DNA of 64,000 bases from Anaeramoeba flamelloides (lineage: Eukaryota > Metamonada > Anaeramoebidae), in contig JANTQA010000033.1 of assembly GCA_027625915.1 (NCBI GenBank), forward strand, positions 3,100,001-3,164,000, given 5' to 3'. The notes beneath the pieces are model-generated. The model had not been told where the DNA came from. It searched no databases and was given only the letters and a program-made list of their open reading frames with translations. Shown here one piece after another: positions 1 to 12,283 of the stretch (its first letter is position 1; each line of letters begins with the position of its first letter). The translations under genes were made by a program, and so were the position numbers.

Positions 1-2129
1 TGGTATCCATGGAAATTCCATTTTTAATCTCGAAATATTTCAAATTATGACAATTTCTGAGGATATACTGATAAAGGAATTCGCGAACAAGTATTTCAAT
101 ATCAAATAAATATAATCCAGACTGATATTGTATAAGTTCAAAATCTGCCTCAAGTATTGAAATTAGTGCCCCTTCCTTCAAAATTTTGGCTAATTGAGAA
201 TTTTTAGGAGATTCAATATTTTGTCTGAGCGAGGTTAGAGTTTTGGGTTCAATTTTATTTTTGACTGATATTGCAAAAGAAGTTTTTTGATTTATGTTTT
301 TTATCTTTTTGGGTTGTTTTTCAATTTGGTATGGTATTAATGTATTCTCATTATTTTTTTGTTGTTTGCTTGTGAATTCAAATTTTCTTTTTTGATTATC
401 CAAATTGTTTTCGTTGTTCACACTCTCTTCTAGATTTTTATGCTGTGGTACATACTTGATCTTATTTGTTTGACTACTTTTCAGAGGATTTTTTTTTCAA
501 AGAAATAGTTAAAAAAGAATTATCTTTTGATCTACTTTTATTGCTGTTTGTTTTTTTTCAGAACTATAGGGGATAAGGAGAAAGTACAAGAAGAAGAAGT
601 CAGTAATGGTGAAGATACTAAAGAGGGCATTAACGATTTTGGGGAAGAAGATAAAGAAGGAGGGTTGGAGGGAATTCTTAAACCATTCAGATCTTTATTA
701 TTTTTATTGTCAAAATTATTGTTATCTGTATTGTATGCTGATGTAGATCTTAATAAGGGTGACGATGAATTCTTTGGTGGCAATTCTTGTAATATTGGTG
801 AAAAGGGAGAAAAAGGGCTTATAATCCGAATTTGTTCATTAGATTGTTGTGGTTTATTTTCATTTTTTTTGACTTGTTTTGCCGTATTTTTCTTTTTGAT
901 ATTTTTTTTCAAAAGATCTTTTTCTTTTTTATCTTCTTCTTTTTCTTTTTCTTTTTCATTTTCCTTCCCCGTTTTCTTTTTTATTTTCGTTTTCCATTCT
1001 CTTTCCTTTTCTTTTAAATTGTTTAATTTTTCTTCTCTTTTGTTTTCTTTTTCTTTTTGATCTTCACATAAGTGATTCATCAAAAGTGTTTTTAGGTTGT
1101 TCATAATTGTTGCTAATATTAAATCTTCCTGTAAAAATTGTACTTGCTTTTTACTTGGATGAATATTGACATCAACACACTCAAGAGGAAGAATTAAATT
1201 CAAAAAAATACACGGGTGGTCTTTGGTTTTCAAGATCTCTTTATAGATTTTATTAATTTGAATTTTAATTTTCTTATTTTCCGCTAATCTCTGATTAATA
1301 AATAAAATAAAATTTGATTTTTTAATGTTTTTTCAAGAATCTTTTACCTTGTTAAAATAATTTAGATTGGACACACACCCTTCTAACTGTAACAAAAATG
1401 ATTGATCTATTATGGTATTAATTTGAAGATTTAAAAATGATTTTTGAACAAAGATCGAATAAATCTCTTGAATTCGCTCTAAACTATTAGCGTTAAAACT
1501 ATATTTACATATAAATAAAGGTAATTTTTTTTCTTCTTGTGTCACAATAAAGTTAACTTGTGGATTATTTATTGAATAACAGCGAACAATGTGGAGTATT
1601 TTCTGTGTTTCTTGGTTATTTTTTTGGAACGATCTTAAACGAGAGGGTTGGTTATAAAATAAATTTTCGATATCAATTTGAGTGCCAGGTATACTAGCAA
1701 CAGGAATAATCTTGATTTGATCATCTTGGTTTGTTTTCTTATCTTGTGATCTCGACTGAACCAATTCTCCATTCTTATACTCTGCTTTGTATCCTATTTG
1801 TGATCCCCTTGTTTGGGTGATTACAGTGATATGCGAAACATAAGAAATCGATGATAACGCTTCTCCCCGAAAGCCAAAAGTTGTGATCTTTTTTAAGTCT
1901 GAATATTTGCTGAGTTTGGAAGTCGTAAATCTTTCACACAGCCATTGTCAATCACTCTTAACATATTCATACCTTCCTTTTTTAGATGGATTTTGATATA
2001 TGTAGAACCTGCATCTAGACTGTTCTCTATTCGCTCTTTCAAAGCAGAACTTGGTCTTTGAATTACTTCTCCTACAGCAATCTTTCGAATTACTTGTTCA
2101 CTAAGCTTCTTTATTCTCTTTTCTTGCAT
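1..2129 (-). pseudogene. MLH1: MLH1 mismatch-repair ATPase, damaged and cut by window edge
   Basis: MutL-family protein that with a PMS partner acts after MutS in nuclear mismatch repair. The N-terminus from ATG 2129 has the GHKL motif I region (KIAVGEVIQRPSSALKERIE, ending in N-SLDAGS). Downstream come CERFTTSKL, TTFGFRGEALSS, the transducer domain (GTQIDIENLFYNQPSR; NVDVNIHPSKKQVQFL in form), a K/E-rich linker and a C-terminal dimerisation domain (LAKILKEGALI, YQYILRN). Several lesions are visible. About eleven codons plus a frame change are missing at ~1940, between DNG and CERF, which removes the second glycine of motif II. An in-frame TGA lies at 1333-1335, between NYFNK and KSNFILFINQRL. 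Frame changes lie at the poly-T runs near 490 and 553, and one base seems missing near 105. No GT-AG intron explains these. It is either a pseudogene or a poorly assembled gene. The identification is firm. Confidence 0.85.
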
Positions 2130-4944
2130 GTTACTTTTAGTTTTTTTTTAACAAAAATAAATACAAAAGTAATTTTTTTTTTGAGAAATTGCTTATTGAA
2201 AGGCTTTTTTAGACTTTCAAAACAAACACTTTGAGGTGACAACAATTATTTATATCTTTCAATTTTATATTCTGTCAACTTGAATTTTGAAAGTTTAAAT
2301 AAATATCTTGAAAAAAAAATAATTTAAAACAAATCAAAGTTTAAGGTTGTCTCAAAGTATTTAATGTGATTTAATGATATTTGTTTATAACTCCTTAAAA
2401 TAATATATAATTATTATTTTTTTTTTCTCTATTTGTAATATTTTGATCATAACCGTTTGGAAAATAAGTTTTATTGTTTGAAAAAAGAAAAATATTTTTA
2501 TTTTTTCATAAAGTTCAGAATATATCACTTAATAAGAATATTAACATCTAAATAGAGAAGTCAAAAATTATGTTACTATAAATTTTTAAATAAAAAGATC
2601 AAAATTTTCATTAGGTTTTCTATAAAATAATCACCTTACCAAAGAATTAAAATAAATCAAAAAAAACTTCCAATTCTAAAAGTGAAATTATTAATTTAAG
2701 CTTCTTTTAATTTTGAAAAAAATGAAAAGTTACATGATTTATAAATCTTTTTTTTTGGAAAGTGGAATGAAATTTTTGTTCAATTTATTTTGAAACAAAC
2801 AGTATATATTGATCAATCTAAATCATATTAGTGCTACTAGTTCAATTATCTCTAAAAAATAATAATTTAAATAGTATTTAAAGTTGATCTCATTAATTAA
2901 AAAATTATCCTAGGAAACCATTAACCAGTCAAAGGAACACACTTGTTGAGAGTGAAATATATGTGCCTAAAGAGTTTGAACAATATTAGAAGAAAAATTT
3001 ATTTTTGAAATTTCCAAATTGAAATCATTTTATGCTTTTTTTTTCAATTTTTTCTTCTTTTTTTTTTTCATATTTTTTCTGAGACTTAATTTCATTTGCA
3101 AATTTTTTTTTTATTGCAAAATCGATATGCACTTATGAAAAATTTATTATTCTATTATTACTGAAACAGTAAAAATTATTGTAGAGAAATAAGATTTGAT
3201 TTCTATTGGGTTTTTATTTTGATCTATTTTGAAGTTCAAATTGAAAATTGTTGTTTTTCATATTAAACCCCAGAATTTGAGTTTTTTGAATTATTGAAGA
3301 AATTTTATTGATTTTGTAGTTGTATTTCAGAAGGGTACCAACTACTCTTTGGTGTGTATTATTATGCATAATTCTTATTTGTTCTTCAATTGTAATTTAT
3401 AATCAAATAATTGATATTTGAAAAAAATGTTGGGCCACTTTAACAGAAACAAAGTTTATTAGTAAATAATTCAAGAATTTTAAAAAGAAAAACTGCATTT
3501 CAAGACAAATAAAAAGGCTGTGTTCTTCAATCTTCAGACTCCAAAGTTGTAAAATATCTTTCCTTGGCGTGCCTTGAAATGTAGATTAGTTATTATACAA
3601 TAGTTTTGTTTAAAAAAACAACAATACACCAAAAGATTTATTGGACAAATTATTTCTGAATTGTTGGAAATATATTGATAACCACAAACATTTTTATAGA
3701 AACGAAACTAAAATAATTATTATTTTTGGGTTTTGAGGTTAATAATTATTGAATTAATCTTGAAATTAAAGAAATTGGAAAAAAATAGTTACTTTTAGGA
3801 ACTAATCTAAATTTCAAGGCACATTTAAGAAAGATATTTTTCAACTTTGAAATCTTTAGATTGATGATCTAACCTTTAAATTTGACTTGAAATATTTATT
3901 GTTTTCAAAAAGCTCTTGAATTTTTACTCATACATCGGATCATTTTTAATTGATGATATCAACAAATAGTACTATTTCACAAATCGATTTTTAAGAGAAA
4001 TTTAAACCATTTAAGACGTATAAGTATTTTTAATAATTACATACTTTAATTTTAGACTTCTCCAAGATAAACTTGGATCATGTTAAGTATAAAAAATAAA
4101 TTTTTTTTTTGGTTAGTTTTCTTCATTAAACATAAAACAAGTCTTCGTGTTCAAAAATAATTCAACAATTCAGCAAATAATAGGTTTGACAAAAAGATTG
4201 AATTTCATTATTTATTTTGTTTTTTTCATGTCTTCATCATGATCTGAAAGCATGTTGAGATTAAATAACATTTAATTATAAAAATTATTTTGAAAGATCT
4301 ATTAATACCGTAATTTATCCAAATAAGTTTCAAAAATTTTTTTATTTCAGATTCTCAAGTATTTAGCCAACTATTGCCATTGTCGTCGAAAAAAAATAAA
4401 ATCTTCATAATATCATTTGATCACAACAATCTTGAGTTTTATTAATTTGGATCTCTATATTTTTGAAACTTTGAGATAAAATTTATTTTATGTTCATTAT
4501 AAAATAAAAGTAAGAAAAACTTATTCATTGTGACTGTCATCCTAAATTAATCTTTTTCAAGACCTTGCGTTTTTTGAAACAAATAATGGTTGTTATGTTT
4601 TTGAGAAACTGATTGAAAGTAAAAATTTTTATATATTCATAGGAAAAAGATTGTTAATGTTTTTGTGTTTCTTTTACAAACCAAAAAAAAAAAAACATGA
4701 TGATTTAATTTTAAGTAGAAGGTATTAAAAAATAATAAGAAAAGGATTGAAATTTAATTAAAGGGTTTTGTTTAAAGATCAAATAAAAATGCGAAAAAAG
4801 GAAATAAAATTGATTTTTGAAAAATTTTAGAAAAGTTGAAAATTTACTGTTTTTTTTTGTTTTAAAATGTTTACAAAACAAGTAAAAAAAATACGAAAAA
4901 AATAAAAAGAAAAAAAAACTTCTTTTTATTGTATATTAGATAGC
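2130..4944. other. Intergenic AT-rich DNA with dispersed repeats
   Basis: I found no coding exon here. About 2925-3480 is one copy of a dispersed repeat, listed separately. Sequence around 2800-2910 and 3530-3860 resembles parts of the TTAA element at 27154-27898: phrases such as ATTAGTG...TCTCTAAAAAAT and AAATGTAGATTAGTTA recur. An old, decayed relative of that element therefore probably lies here. The rest is A/T-rich with long homopolymers. Confidence 0.55.
2925..3480. repeat. Dispersed ~500-bp repeat, copy 1
   Basis: This copy aligns by eye with 13320-13800 and 38405-38830 in the same orientation. Shared phrases include GAACAATATTAGAA, TTGAAATCATTTT, CTGAAACAGTAAAAATTATTG followed by a T-rich stretch, and GAAAATTGTTGTTTTTC. 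It has no open frame and no clear terminal repeats, so the class is unknown. Confidence 0.55.
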
Positions 4945-5856
4945 TTATTTGAGAAGGAAATATAACACAAAACCAACGCCTACTGTACCGAAAAGGCAGA
5001 TCAAACAGCACATTTTCTTTCTGGACTTTTTCTGATAACGGATTGCCGTTTTCACTATCTTGACACCCTCGTGGATATAGTCCTTTGACTCTACTACATT
5101 TGCCTCTATTTTGTCGATCATTTCACCTTGCACGTGTACAAGCAATGCCAAATCTACAAACATTTGATGCAGTTCGTTGATCGATTTTTCAAGATTGAGA
5201 ATGTCTACGTGCTTGGCGTTGATCTGTCCAACCAAATCCTGGGCATCTTGTAGTTGCCTTCCAGAAAAGATCTGTGTCGTCTTTTGAGAACCGTCGTCTA
5301 AGACTGATTCAATTTGCTCTTCTGTGATATCTGGGTTTACAATCTTACACTGTCTACTGACTTTGTCCCTGAATTTCTCTTTATTGTTTTCTTGGACGCT
5401 GTTTAATTCTGACAACATGTTGACGAATTTTGTTTTCAATGCTTGGGTTTGGTTTTGCCTGATCCTGGTCTCGGCTATACCTACTTTATCTTTCATTTTT
5501 TCTTTGTTTTCTTCTTCTAAATTTTCAATATTGACCTTGATTTTACCATTAACTTTACTAACCCGTGTCAACGCAGCTTTAACTTGTTGTGAGAGTTCCT
5601 CGCTCTGTGTGCTGTTGGTTGAATTTAAGGACTCCTCACAAATCCTTTTAATTTCTCCAACTTCCTCTTCAACAAGATCAAGATTCTTTTGAATTTTATC
5701 AACCTTTTCAAAGAATTCAGGCATTAATTCAAGATCAGAATCACTTCCAGAACTACGATCACTGCCACTAGTAGAAGACGTTTCACTTTCGTCGCCTTCT
5801 AGTTTCATTTTTTTCATTCCTCCTCCCGTCTTAAGAAATTCTATTTTATTGTTCAT
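4945..5856 (-). CDS. Syntaxin-like Qa-SNARE (plasma-membrane type)
   Basis: A 303-residue t-SNARE that would pair with Qb/Qc and R-SNAREs to fuse vesicles with a target membrane. A charged and serine-rich N-tail (residues 1-42) is followed by a helical Habc-like region (about 45-160). The Qa-SNARE helix is about 195-265, with LVHVQGEMIDKIEANV placing the zero-layer glutamine at Q243. A basic stretch (YQKKSRKKMCC) precedes a single C-terminal membrane anchor (about 282-302). The order and length match the syntaxin 1/Sso group. The gene is intronless and intact and has a higher GC content than its flanks. The exact subfamily (Sso, Syx1 or another) cannot be fixed by eye. The start is the only ATG before the acidic segment. 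Confidence 0.9.
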   Translation of the reverse strand: MNNKIEFLKTGGGMKKMKLEGDESETSSTSGSDRSSGSDSDLELMPEFFEKVDKIQKNLDLVEEEVGEIKRICEESLNSTNSTQSEELSQQVKAALTRVSKVNGKIKVNIENLEEENKEKMKDKVGIAETRIRQNQTQALKTKFVNMLSELNSVQENNKEKFRDKVSRQCKIVNPDITEEQIESVLDDGSQKTTQIFSGRQLQDAQDLVGQINAKHVDILNLEKSINELHQMFVDLALLVHVQGEMIDKIEANVVESKDYIHEGVKIVKTAIRYQKKSRKKMCCLICLFGTVGVGFVLYFLLK

Positions 5857-8800
5857 GAAACAATTTTAAAGATGAAAAAATGAAAAAAGATCTGTTTGTG
5901 AATTTTGGAGAGAAAAACTGGTTTGGAATTAGATCCACAATTCATGAAATAAATTATTTATCAATTAATTCATTTTTTTTTATTTTTATTTGATTTTTAT
6001 TGAACAAATATTTACATGTAAAGGTAGGTAGGTGAGATCATAAAAGTGTGTTTTGATTTTCCAAACTATAAAAGTTTTTTAGGTTTTTTTTTGGTTATTC
6101 TTTTGAATAGAAATTGGTTATTGTTAGGTATTTGGGGAATTAATGAGAAAAAATTTTCACTTCATTTCAATTTTTATTTTACTCACAAATTCAAAGCCTT
6201 TGATTGAAATTTGTGATCTCTCTTTTCTTTCTATGTTATTTTTTTGTACACTTAATGGTAGGTATTGTATGAATTTCCAATTATAAACTGGAGGAATAAT
6301 AAAAAAGTAAAAGAGAAAGGGGTTAAAATTTTACTCAATTGAATTTTATTGGATCCTTTTTTTATAATTGTGGGATTGCAAATTTGAAATTTATGAAATT
6401 GTTAAATTGAAAAAATTATTGTAAAGTGATTTTTTCAAGTCTCCCAATCTTTAAAGCAAAATGTGAAAAATTCCGATCCATTCAGCTATTGAGTTTCAGA
6501 AATAGGAAAAAAATAATTATTGTATACCTGATTAGATTATGTGATTTTGAGTCTCAGTTTGTGATTGTAATCCTTTCTTTATCTTTTAGAGAATGTTACA
6601 GTAAAGGATTTTTTTAAATCTCGGTTTTCAACTTATAAATTTTGATCAGATGAAAAGTCACGAGTTGATAGAGTGATTTTAAAAAAAAAAAAAATAAAAA
6701 AGGAATATAGAAGAGAAAAAAATATGAAACATGAAAATTATCCCTGTCAAGATTTTTAATAGTGAATAGATTAGGAAAATTATTGTTTAATTTCTAATAT
6801 TTTAAAATCAAATCCTGTTTTTAAGAATCAAACTTTGATAACTCAGACAATTATTAGAATGATGATGAATTAAATTACAATTATTCAAAATACCATTCAA
6901 TCGATCAAAAAACAAAATAAAAATTATCATTTTCCAAACTCTACAGTATGTTCAATAACCCGTGTTGACTTTTATATTTTTTTTCAAACTTTTATTGTGG
7001 TTTTATCAAAAATGTGTTTTTAAGTGTTGTTTTTCGACTTTTTTCAGTTGTTTTCAATTGTTATCTGTTGTCAAAATGAAAAATATTCAATAGTATGCTT
7101 ATTTTCAAAAAGAAAGTCTATCTTGATAATAGTACTGTCCTTCTCGAAGTCATAAAAGAAATTTTTATACATGGTTTTCTAAAATATTCTTTCTTTTATT
7201 TTGATAGAAAAATTGAAAGATCTTATTATAATCTCTGAAAATTGATCTTCTAAGAGATAAAATTTGCTCTCATTATATTAAACTTGTTGAAAATCAATTG
7301 ACTAATAAATAATTTGGTCATTGGGCATGTTCTTGTAGAATTTTAGAGATCATATAAAATATGGGTTAATTAACTTTTGATTCAATATGAAATATTCTTT
7401 CATTTTGGATTCTTATCTCCTCAAAATAGGCAAAAAAAAGAAAAAAAACAAGTAAATAAAGTCAACCGATTACCAGATATGATTTGAAGACTATAGGTGA
7501 AAGGAAAAAAGGTAATTAAAATGAAATTTTTGATTTTCATTTTTCAAAAAAACTTTAAAAAATTGATAACTCATTTTGTTAATATGTCGAGAGACAAGCA
7601 AAAAAGTTTTTAAGGAACTAGTTTTATCCTTTTTATTGATTTTTTTTTGTATTTATTCAAATTGAAAGATTTGGTTGATAGTCAATTTTGGTGTTGTTTT
7701 GTTTAAATTTGGTTGAATTATATCTCTTTTATCCGGAGATTGGCCTTGAAGGTTGTAGAAAAATACTTGATAATATGATCTATTGTATATATGATTTGAT
7801 TTGAAAGTAGAGTTAAACTGAACTTTATTTTTATTGAACACAAAATAAAAACTAAAAACCATAGTTAAAGAAAAAATACAAAGATTTTAAAAAAAACTCA
7901 TATTAAAACTTCAACACTGGTTATTTAACAAACTGTACAATGGTGTAAATAACCTAGGTTTTTGACTTTAACCCATTACTAAAATTTGCCTCTTGTAAAA
8001 AATATTAACTGACTATAGAAATAAATGAAAGGAACCAATTAGATGGAAACAGTATAAAAACCAAAAGTAAGAAATAGGGTACTTTATATAAATTTTAAAA
8101 AAGAATAATGAAGATATTGGAAGATTAAAATGTAATTTTTTACAAATAAATCAAACAATTGAGTAAAATTTCATTAAATTTATTTTCAAAGAAAAATCAT
8201 TTTATTCACAAATTTTGAAAATATTAAAGACTAAATTTTTCAATCAAAAGTATTTTATTTTTTTTTATAAGTTACATTAATCAAAGATCTAACCACTATG
8301 TTCAATTTGAATCTGAACCAAGAATATAAGTGTGCCTTCCTATCTTCAAATACCCAAGTTTGAAAACAAAACACCAGTTAAATGTTTATAATGGGTTAAA
8401 AGGTTGTCAGCAAGGGCAATTTACACCACCATCGTAAACCTTAATAAAACTCGATTTTTTATCCAAAAAAACTAGATCTACTTAGGCTATCAAACAATTA
8501 CTTGAGTGTTCTATAGACATCCCACTTTAATGAACTTTAGGTCGCTTTATTACTTGTTGTTTAGATAAAAATTGAGTATTTATAACAAGGATTTGGCTTT
8601 AAATAAAAGAAATTAAACAATTTTCCTAATATATTCACTATTAAAAATCTTGTCTGGGATTATTTTCATGTCCGGTATTTTTTTCACTACTAGACTTTTA
8701 CCTTTTTAACTTCTAGAATGAAAGGTGCGAATCGCTTAAAAAAGTATTTTAAATTCTTTGAAACACGCATTCTTTTTACAAAAAGTAAAATTGCAAAGAT

Positions 8801-8952
8801 TAAATTCAATAAACTCAGACAAAGCCACAGTTAGTCGGACACTTCAGATCTAGGAAGCAAAAAAATCATTTTTTCAATTAAAAATTTTTGATTGTTTTCT
8901 TTTCAATTTTTTTTTTTTAATTGTCTAACAGCATCTTCATCAAATTCCAATA
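5857..8952. other. Intergenic region between the SNARE and CLN3 genes
   Basis: The two genes are divergent (minus, then plus), so both promoters should lie here. I could not pick out a specific promoter element in the uniform A/T background. Short open frames such as 6426-6617 and 7653-7862 have no recognisable domain. About 6520-6690 resembles 23840-24015 (TTTTGAGTCTCAGTT, then GT(C)ACGAGTTGATAGAGT-like text before a poly-A), a further dispersed repeat. A small inverted-repeat element occupies 7938-8433. Confidence 0.5.
7938..8433. mobile_element. Short inverted-repeat element (MITE-like)
   Basis: The left arm (from 7938, AATGGTGTAAATAACC, with TTTAACCCATTA a little further in) is the imperfect reverse complement of the right arm (TAATGGGTTAAAAGG, ending CAATTTACACCACCATCG near 8433). 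The interior has no coding capacity. Arms of about 40-45 bp and a total of about 500 bp fit a non-autonomous DNA transposon. I see no clear target-site duplication. Confidence 0.55.
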
Positions 8953-9874
8953 ATGAGAAAACACAAATCAAAAAAGAAGAAGCAAAGTGAAAGGAAAAAG
9001 AAAACAAAATACAACGAGGACCTGTCTTCCTATTATTCTGATTCCGATTTAATTTTAGATATTGATATCGAATTAAAAAATGAAAATGAAGAAACGAGCT
9101 CGAGTTCAACGTCTTCCTTTTTCCCCCTCAAAAAGGTCTTTTCACGTAAGCAGCGTAAAGAAAAACCAGAGCTTGTCAAAACAATACTTTCATTCTTCAT
9201 TTTTGGGCTTCTAAATAATTTAACGTATGTGATTTTCCTTTCTGCAGCAGAAGACTTGATCCCTGAAACGCTCCCAAAGTCGATTGTTCTCTCATGCGAC
9301 ATCGTACCCACACTTATAATCAAAATGACTGCGCCATGGTATATGTCCAAAATACCGTATACCATTCGTGTTGTTTTGGTTGTACTTTTTGCTTCTTCTG
9401 GGTGTTTGATCTCTGGGTTTATTCAAAATACGGTGATCAGGCTTCTTGGTGTTGTTTGTGCATCCATTTCCTGTGGCCTTGGCGAAATTACCTTTTTGGC
9501 GATGTGCACTTTTTATGAAAGCTCGATAGCCTCGTGGAGCTCTGGGACCGGCTTTGCGGGGGTAGTAGGATCAGTTTTGTATTTGTTCCTCAGATCCGTT
9601 CTGGGGTTAAGTCAGCAATCCTCTCTACTCTTTTGTTCCTTTCTGCCCTTAGTAATGCTGTTACCTTATTTTTTGTTGTTGGATCGGAAGAAAATTACAA
9701 AAACACAGGCAACTTTAGCTAAGGATAGCAAAAACGAAAATCGTTCTTTGTTGTCAGGCAGCTCAAACCATGAAAGTGACGACAGATCAAATGGAAGCAA
9801 AAAGGGCACAAAGAGCACTCAAGACAAAAAAGGAAAAAAGAAATACAAGAGCTCTAGCTCTAGCTCTAGCTCTA

Positions 9875-9917
<43 letters not shown>

Positions 9918-10641
9918 CACTAGCTCTGGTACTAGCTCGAGCTCTAACACTGACAGTGATTCCAAACCTCAAAAAAACCCAAACACTAAAACTAGCACTA
10001 CCACGAACGTCGATACTAACACTACCACAACCACTGATCCAAACACTAATAAGAATAATAAGACCACAAACGATCATGTAAATGAAAGAAATCAATTATT
10101 ACCAAAAAAAAAAAAATTAGTCGAAGATATGAATTTAAGCGAAAAAATGGTCTTAATCAAGCCTTTATTAAAGTATATGATACCACTGTTGGTCGTATAT
10201 TATTCCGAATACTCTATAATAATTGGAATTGCCCCGGTTTTGAAATGGGAAGGCAAATGGATTAAAAAGGGTGATTATTATCGAATATTCCAAGTTATTT
10301 ACCAAGTAGGAGTCTTTATTTCAAGATCGTCAATTAAATTTATCAAAATACATCGTGTCTGGATAATGGCATTAATACAAGTATTTCTTTTTATCTTTTT
10401 ATTCTTTGTCGGTTGGAAAATGTTTTTTGATTATTGGGCAGTGTTTATTGTTTACTCCTTTGTCGGCTTGCTTGGAGGCGGTACCTATGTAAATGCCTTT
10501 TATTTCATCAAAAAAAGCACAGATCATATGTATAGAGAATTTAGCTTAGGAATAGCCTCAGTGGCAGATTCAGCAGGGGTTTGTATAAGTTCTTTTACTT
10601 CGATGTGGATTGAAACTTGGCTATTTCGAAATCAAAAATAA
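8953..10641 (+). CDS. CLN3: CLN3/battenin-family lysosomal membrane protein
   Basis: A 562-residue multi-pass protein of the battenin family. Members act in late endosomes and lysosomes and are linked to glycerophosphodiester export. A lysine-rich cytosolic N-tail (1-75) is followed by the family signature FGLLNNLTYVIFLSAAEDL, near residues 83-101, and then several hydrophobic helices. A low-complexity hydrophilic loop (about 246-390) carries a Ser-Gly run and an N/T-rich stretch, and it ends in ERNQLLPKK, which contains a dileucine-type sorting signal. The second half matches CLN3 through GGGTYVNAFYFI and MYREFSLGIASVADSAGV. The low-complexity loop makes it longer than human CLN3 (438 residues). 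The gene is intronless and intact; 9190-9950 is more GC-rich than its surroundings. Confidence 0.92.
9850..9945 (+). repeat. Coding hexanucleotide tract in CLN3
   Basis: Five in-frame AGCTCT units are followed by six GGCTCT units and then degenerate variants. They encode ten serines and then (Gly-Ser)6. The unit change by one base suggests slippage expansion followed by block-wise divergence. It lies in the hydrophilic loop, where length variation would be tolerated. Confidence 0.9.
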
Positions 10642-12283
10642 TATGAGTTTTTATTTTTAGATATTATTTAATTTTTTTTTTTTTATTATAATCTTTTTTC
10701 GAAATTTTTAACTTTTAGACTTTTTTATTAATCAAATAATTAAACGAAAAATAATTACATTTTTTTTTATTTGATTTTTTCAACTACTTTTTGAATTGGG
10801 CTTAATGAAAACAATTCAAAATTTTGAATGAAATAGATCACCGAAATAAATCAAAAGAAATTTTTCGATGAACTAGTTAAAAAATATATATTCAGTAATT
10901 GAGAAATAAACCTTCAATTATATTTCCTTTTAATGATTAATATTTGATGGATTTGGTTTTTGATACAAAACTTGAACACAAATAAATTGTTTTTTTGATT
11001 ATATTTTATTAAAAATAAATTCCACTTTGTAAAAGTTTTTAAGGATGTAAGTACATTTTACCATTTTGAAAAATTTTAATTGTGTTAACATTACTGAAAA
11101 ATTATTTTTTGAGTGCCAACAGATATTGAAACTTTGGAACCAAAACACCATCCGCTAGTCTATTCGTGAAAAGAATCAAAGTAATTCAGAGTTGAATCTT
11201 AAATTTTTTGATTTTTTGAACATTTTTTTTTGATTCAAATTTTTGGTTTTATTAAATTTGGTTTTGGATCTCGAGATGTGTTTATACGAACGATTGAAAT
11301 TAATCAAACAGTAAACCAAAACAATATACCCGAATAGGTGTGTATTTGAAACAAATATTTTCTTTTAGAAGACCAAACATGAAAGATCACCATTCCAAAT
11401 AAATTTGTTGAAATCAAGAATGAAAAAAAAAAAATCGATAAAAGCCTATTTTCGAAGATTGGTTTTCTTTATCTTCTTAGTTTGTATGAATAAAAATAAT
11501 TTTTTACCTTGGATTTCTAGCCCCATTACTATTTATTATTATTTTATAAAACCTTTTGTGACCAAATTTGCTTTCAAAATTCTTTTTTAAAATATTTTTA
11601 TCAAACAAAGCCAAAACAAGGAACACTATTTCAAAAATTAAAATAAAGAGGTTGAATTCTTGGAATCAAAAAACAGTCACAAAAGATTCAAATCAAAATA
11701 ATTGAAAAATTAAAGAAAAAATTTCTATCAGATTCAGAATTTATTTGAGTTCTCATTTTAATGGAAAATAAATAATTATAAAATCAAACGCATTTGTCCA
11801 ATAAACAGTCATTCCCAAGAAGAATTACAAAAATCTCTGATTTTCTGAACTAAAACTTGAATTAGGTGACATAAATGAAAATAGGGATTTTTAAATTCAT
11901 TTTGGATATTCTTTAGAAATAAACAGTAATTTGTTTTTCAAAAATTTTCCAATCATAATTTTTTTCATAAAGAATTAAAAATAAAACCAAATAAAGAATA
12001 AGTAATTGTGTAAAATTTATAGATAAGATCAAGTAATAAATGATTTTTATTTATTTTTTTATTGATCAATTTTTTCATTTTTTTGATTTATGTTTTGTTG
12101 TTGTTATGAAAATATCTTCTACTAGGATATATCCCACTCTAGTATTTATTAAAATATCAAGATATTTGACTAAAGAAATGATTTGAATAATTCAGTTTCA
12201 CATAAATGGTGGCACTCAAAAAATGAAAAATGTACTTACCACCTTAAGAAAAATATCTGATATCTTTTTTACCATCAGCTATA

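Noticed and set aside
527-1060. Plus-strand open frame over the MLH1 linker
   Set aside because: It is the antisense shadow of the K/E-rich MLH1 linker and has no domain.
1333-1335. TGA recoded as an amino acid
   Set aside because: Only MLH1 and the dead LINE show in-frame TGA; intact genes do not use it internally, so a variant code is not supported.
9770-10095. Poly-Ala-Leu and Ala-Arg frames over the CLN3 hexamer tract
   Set aside because: Alternative frames of the same hexamer repeat.
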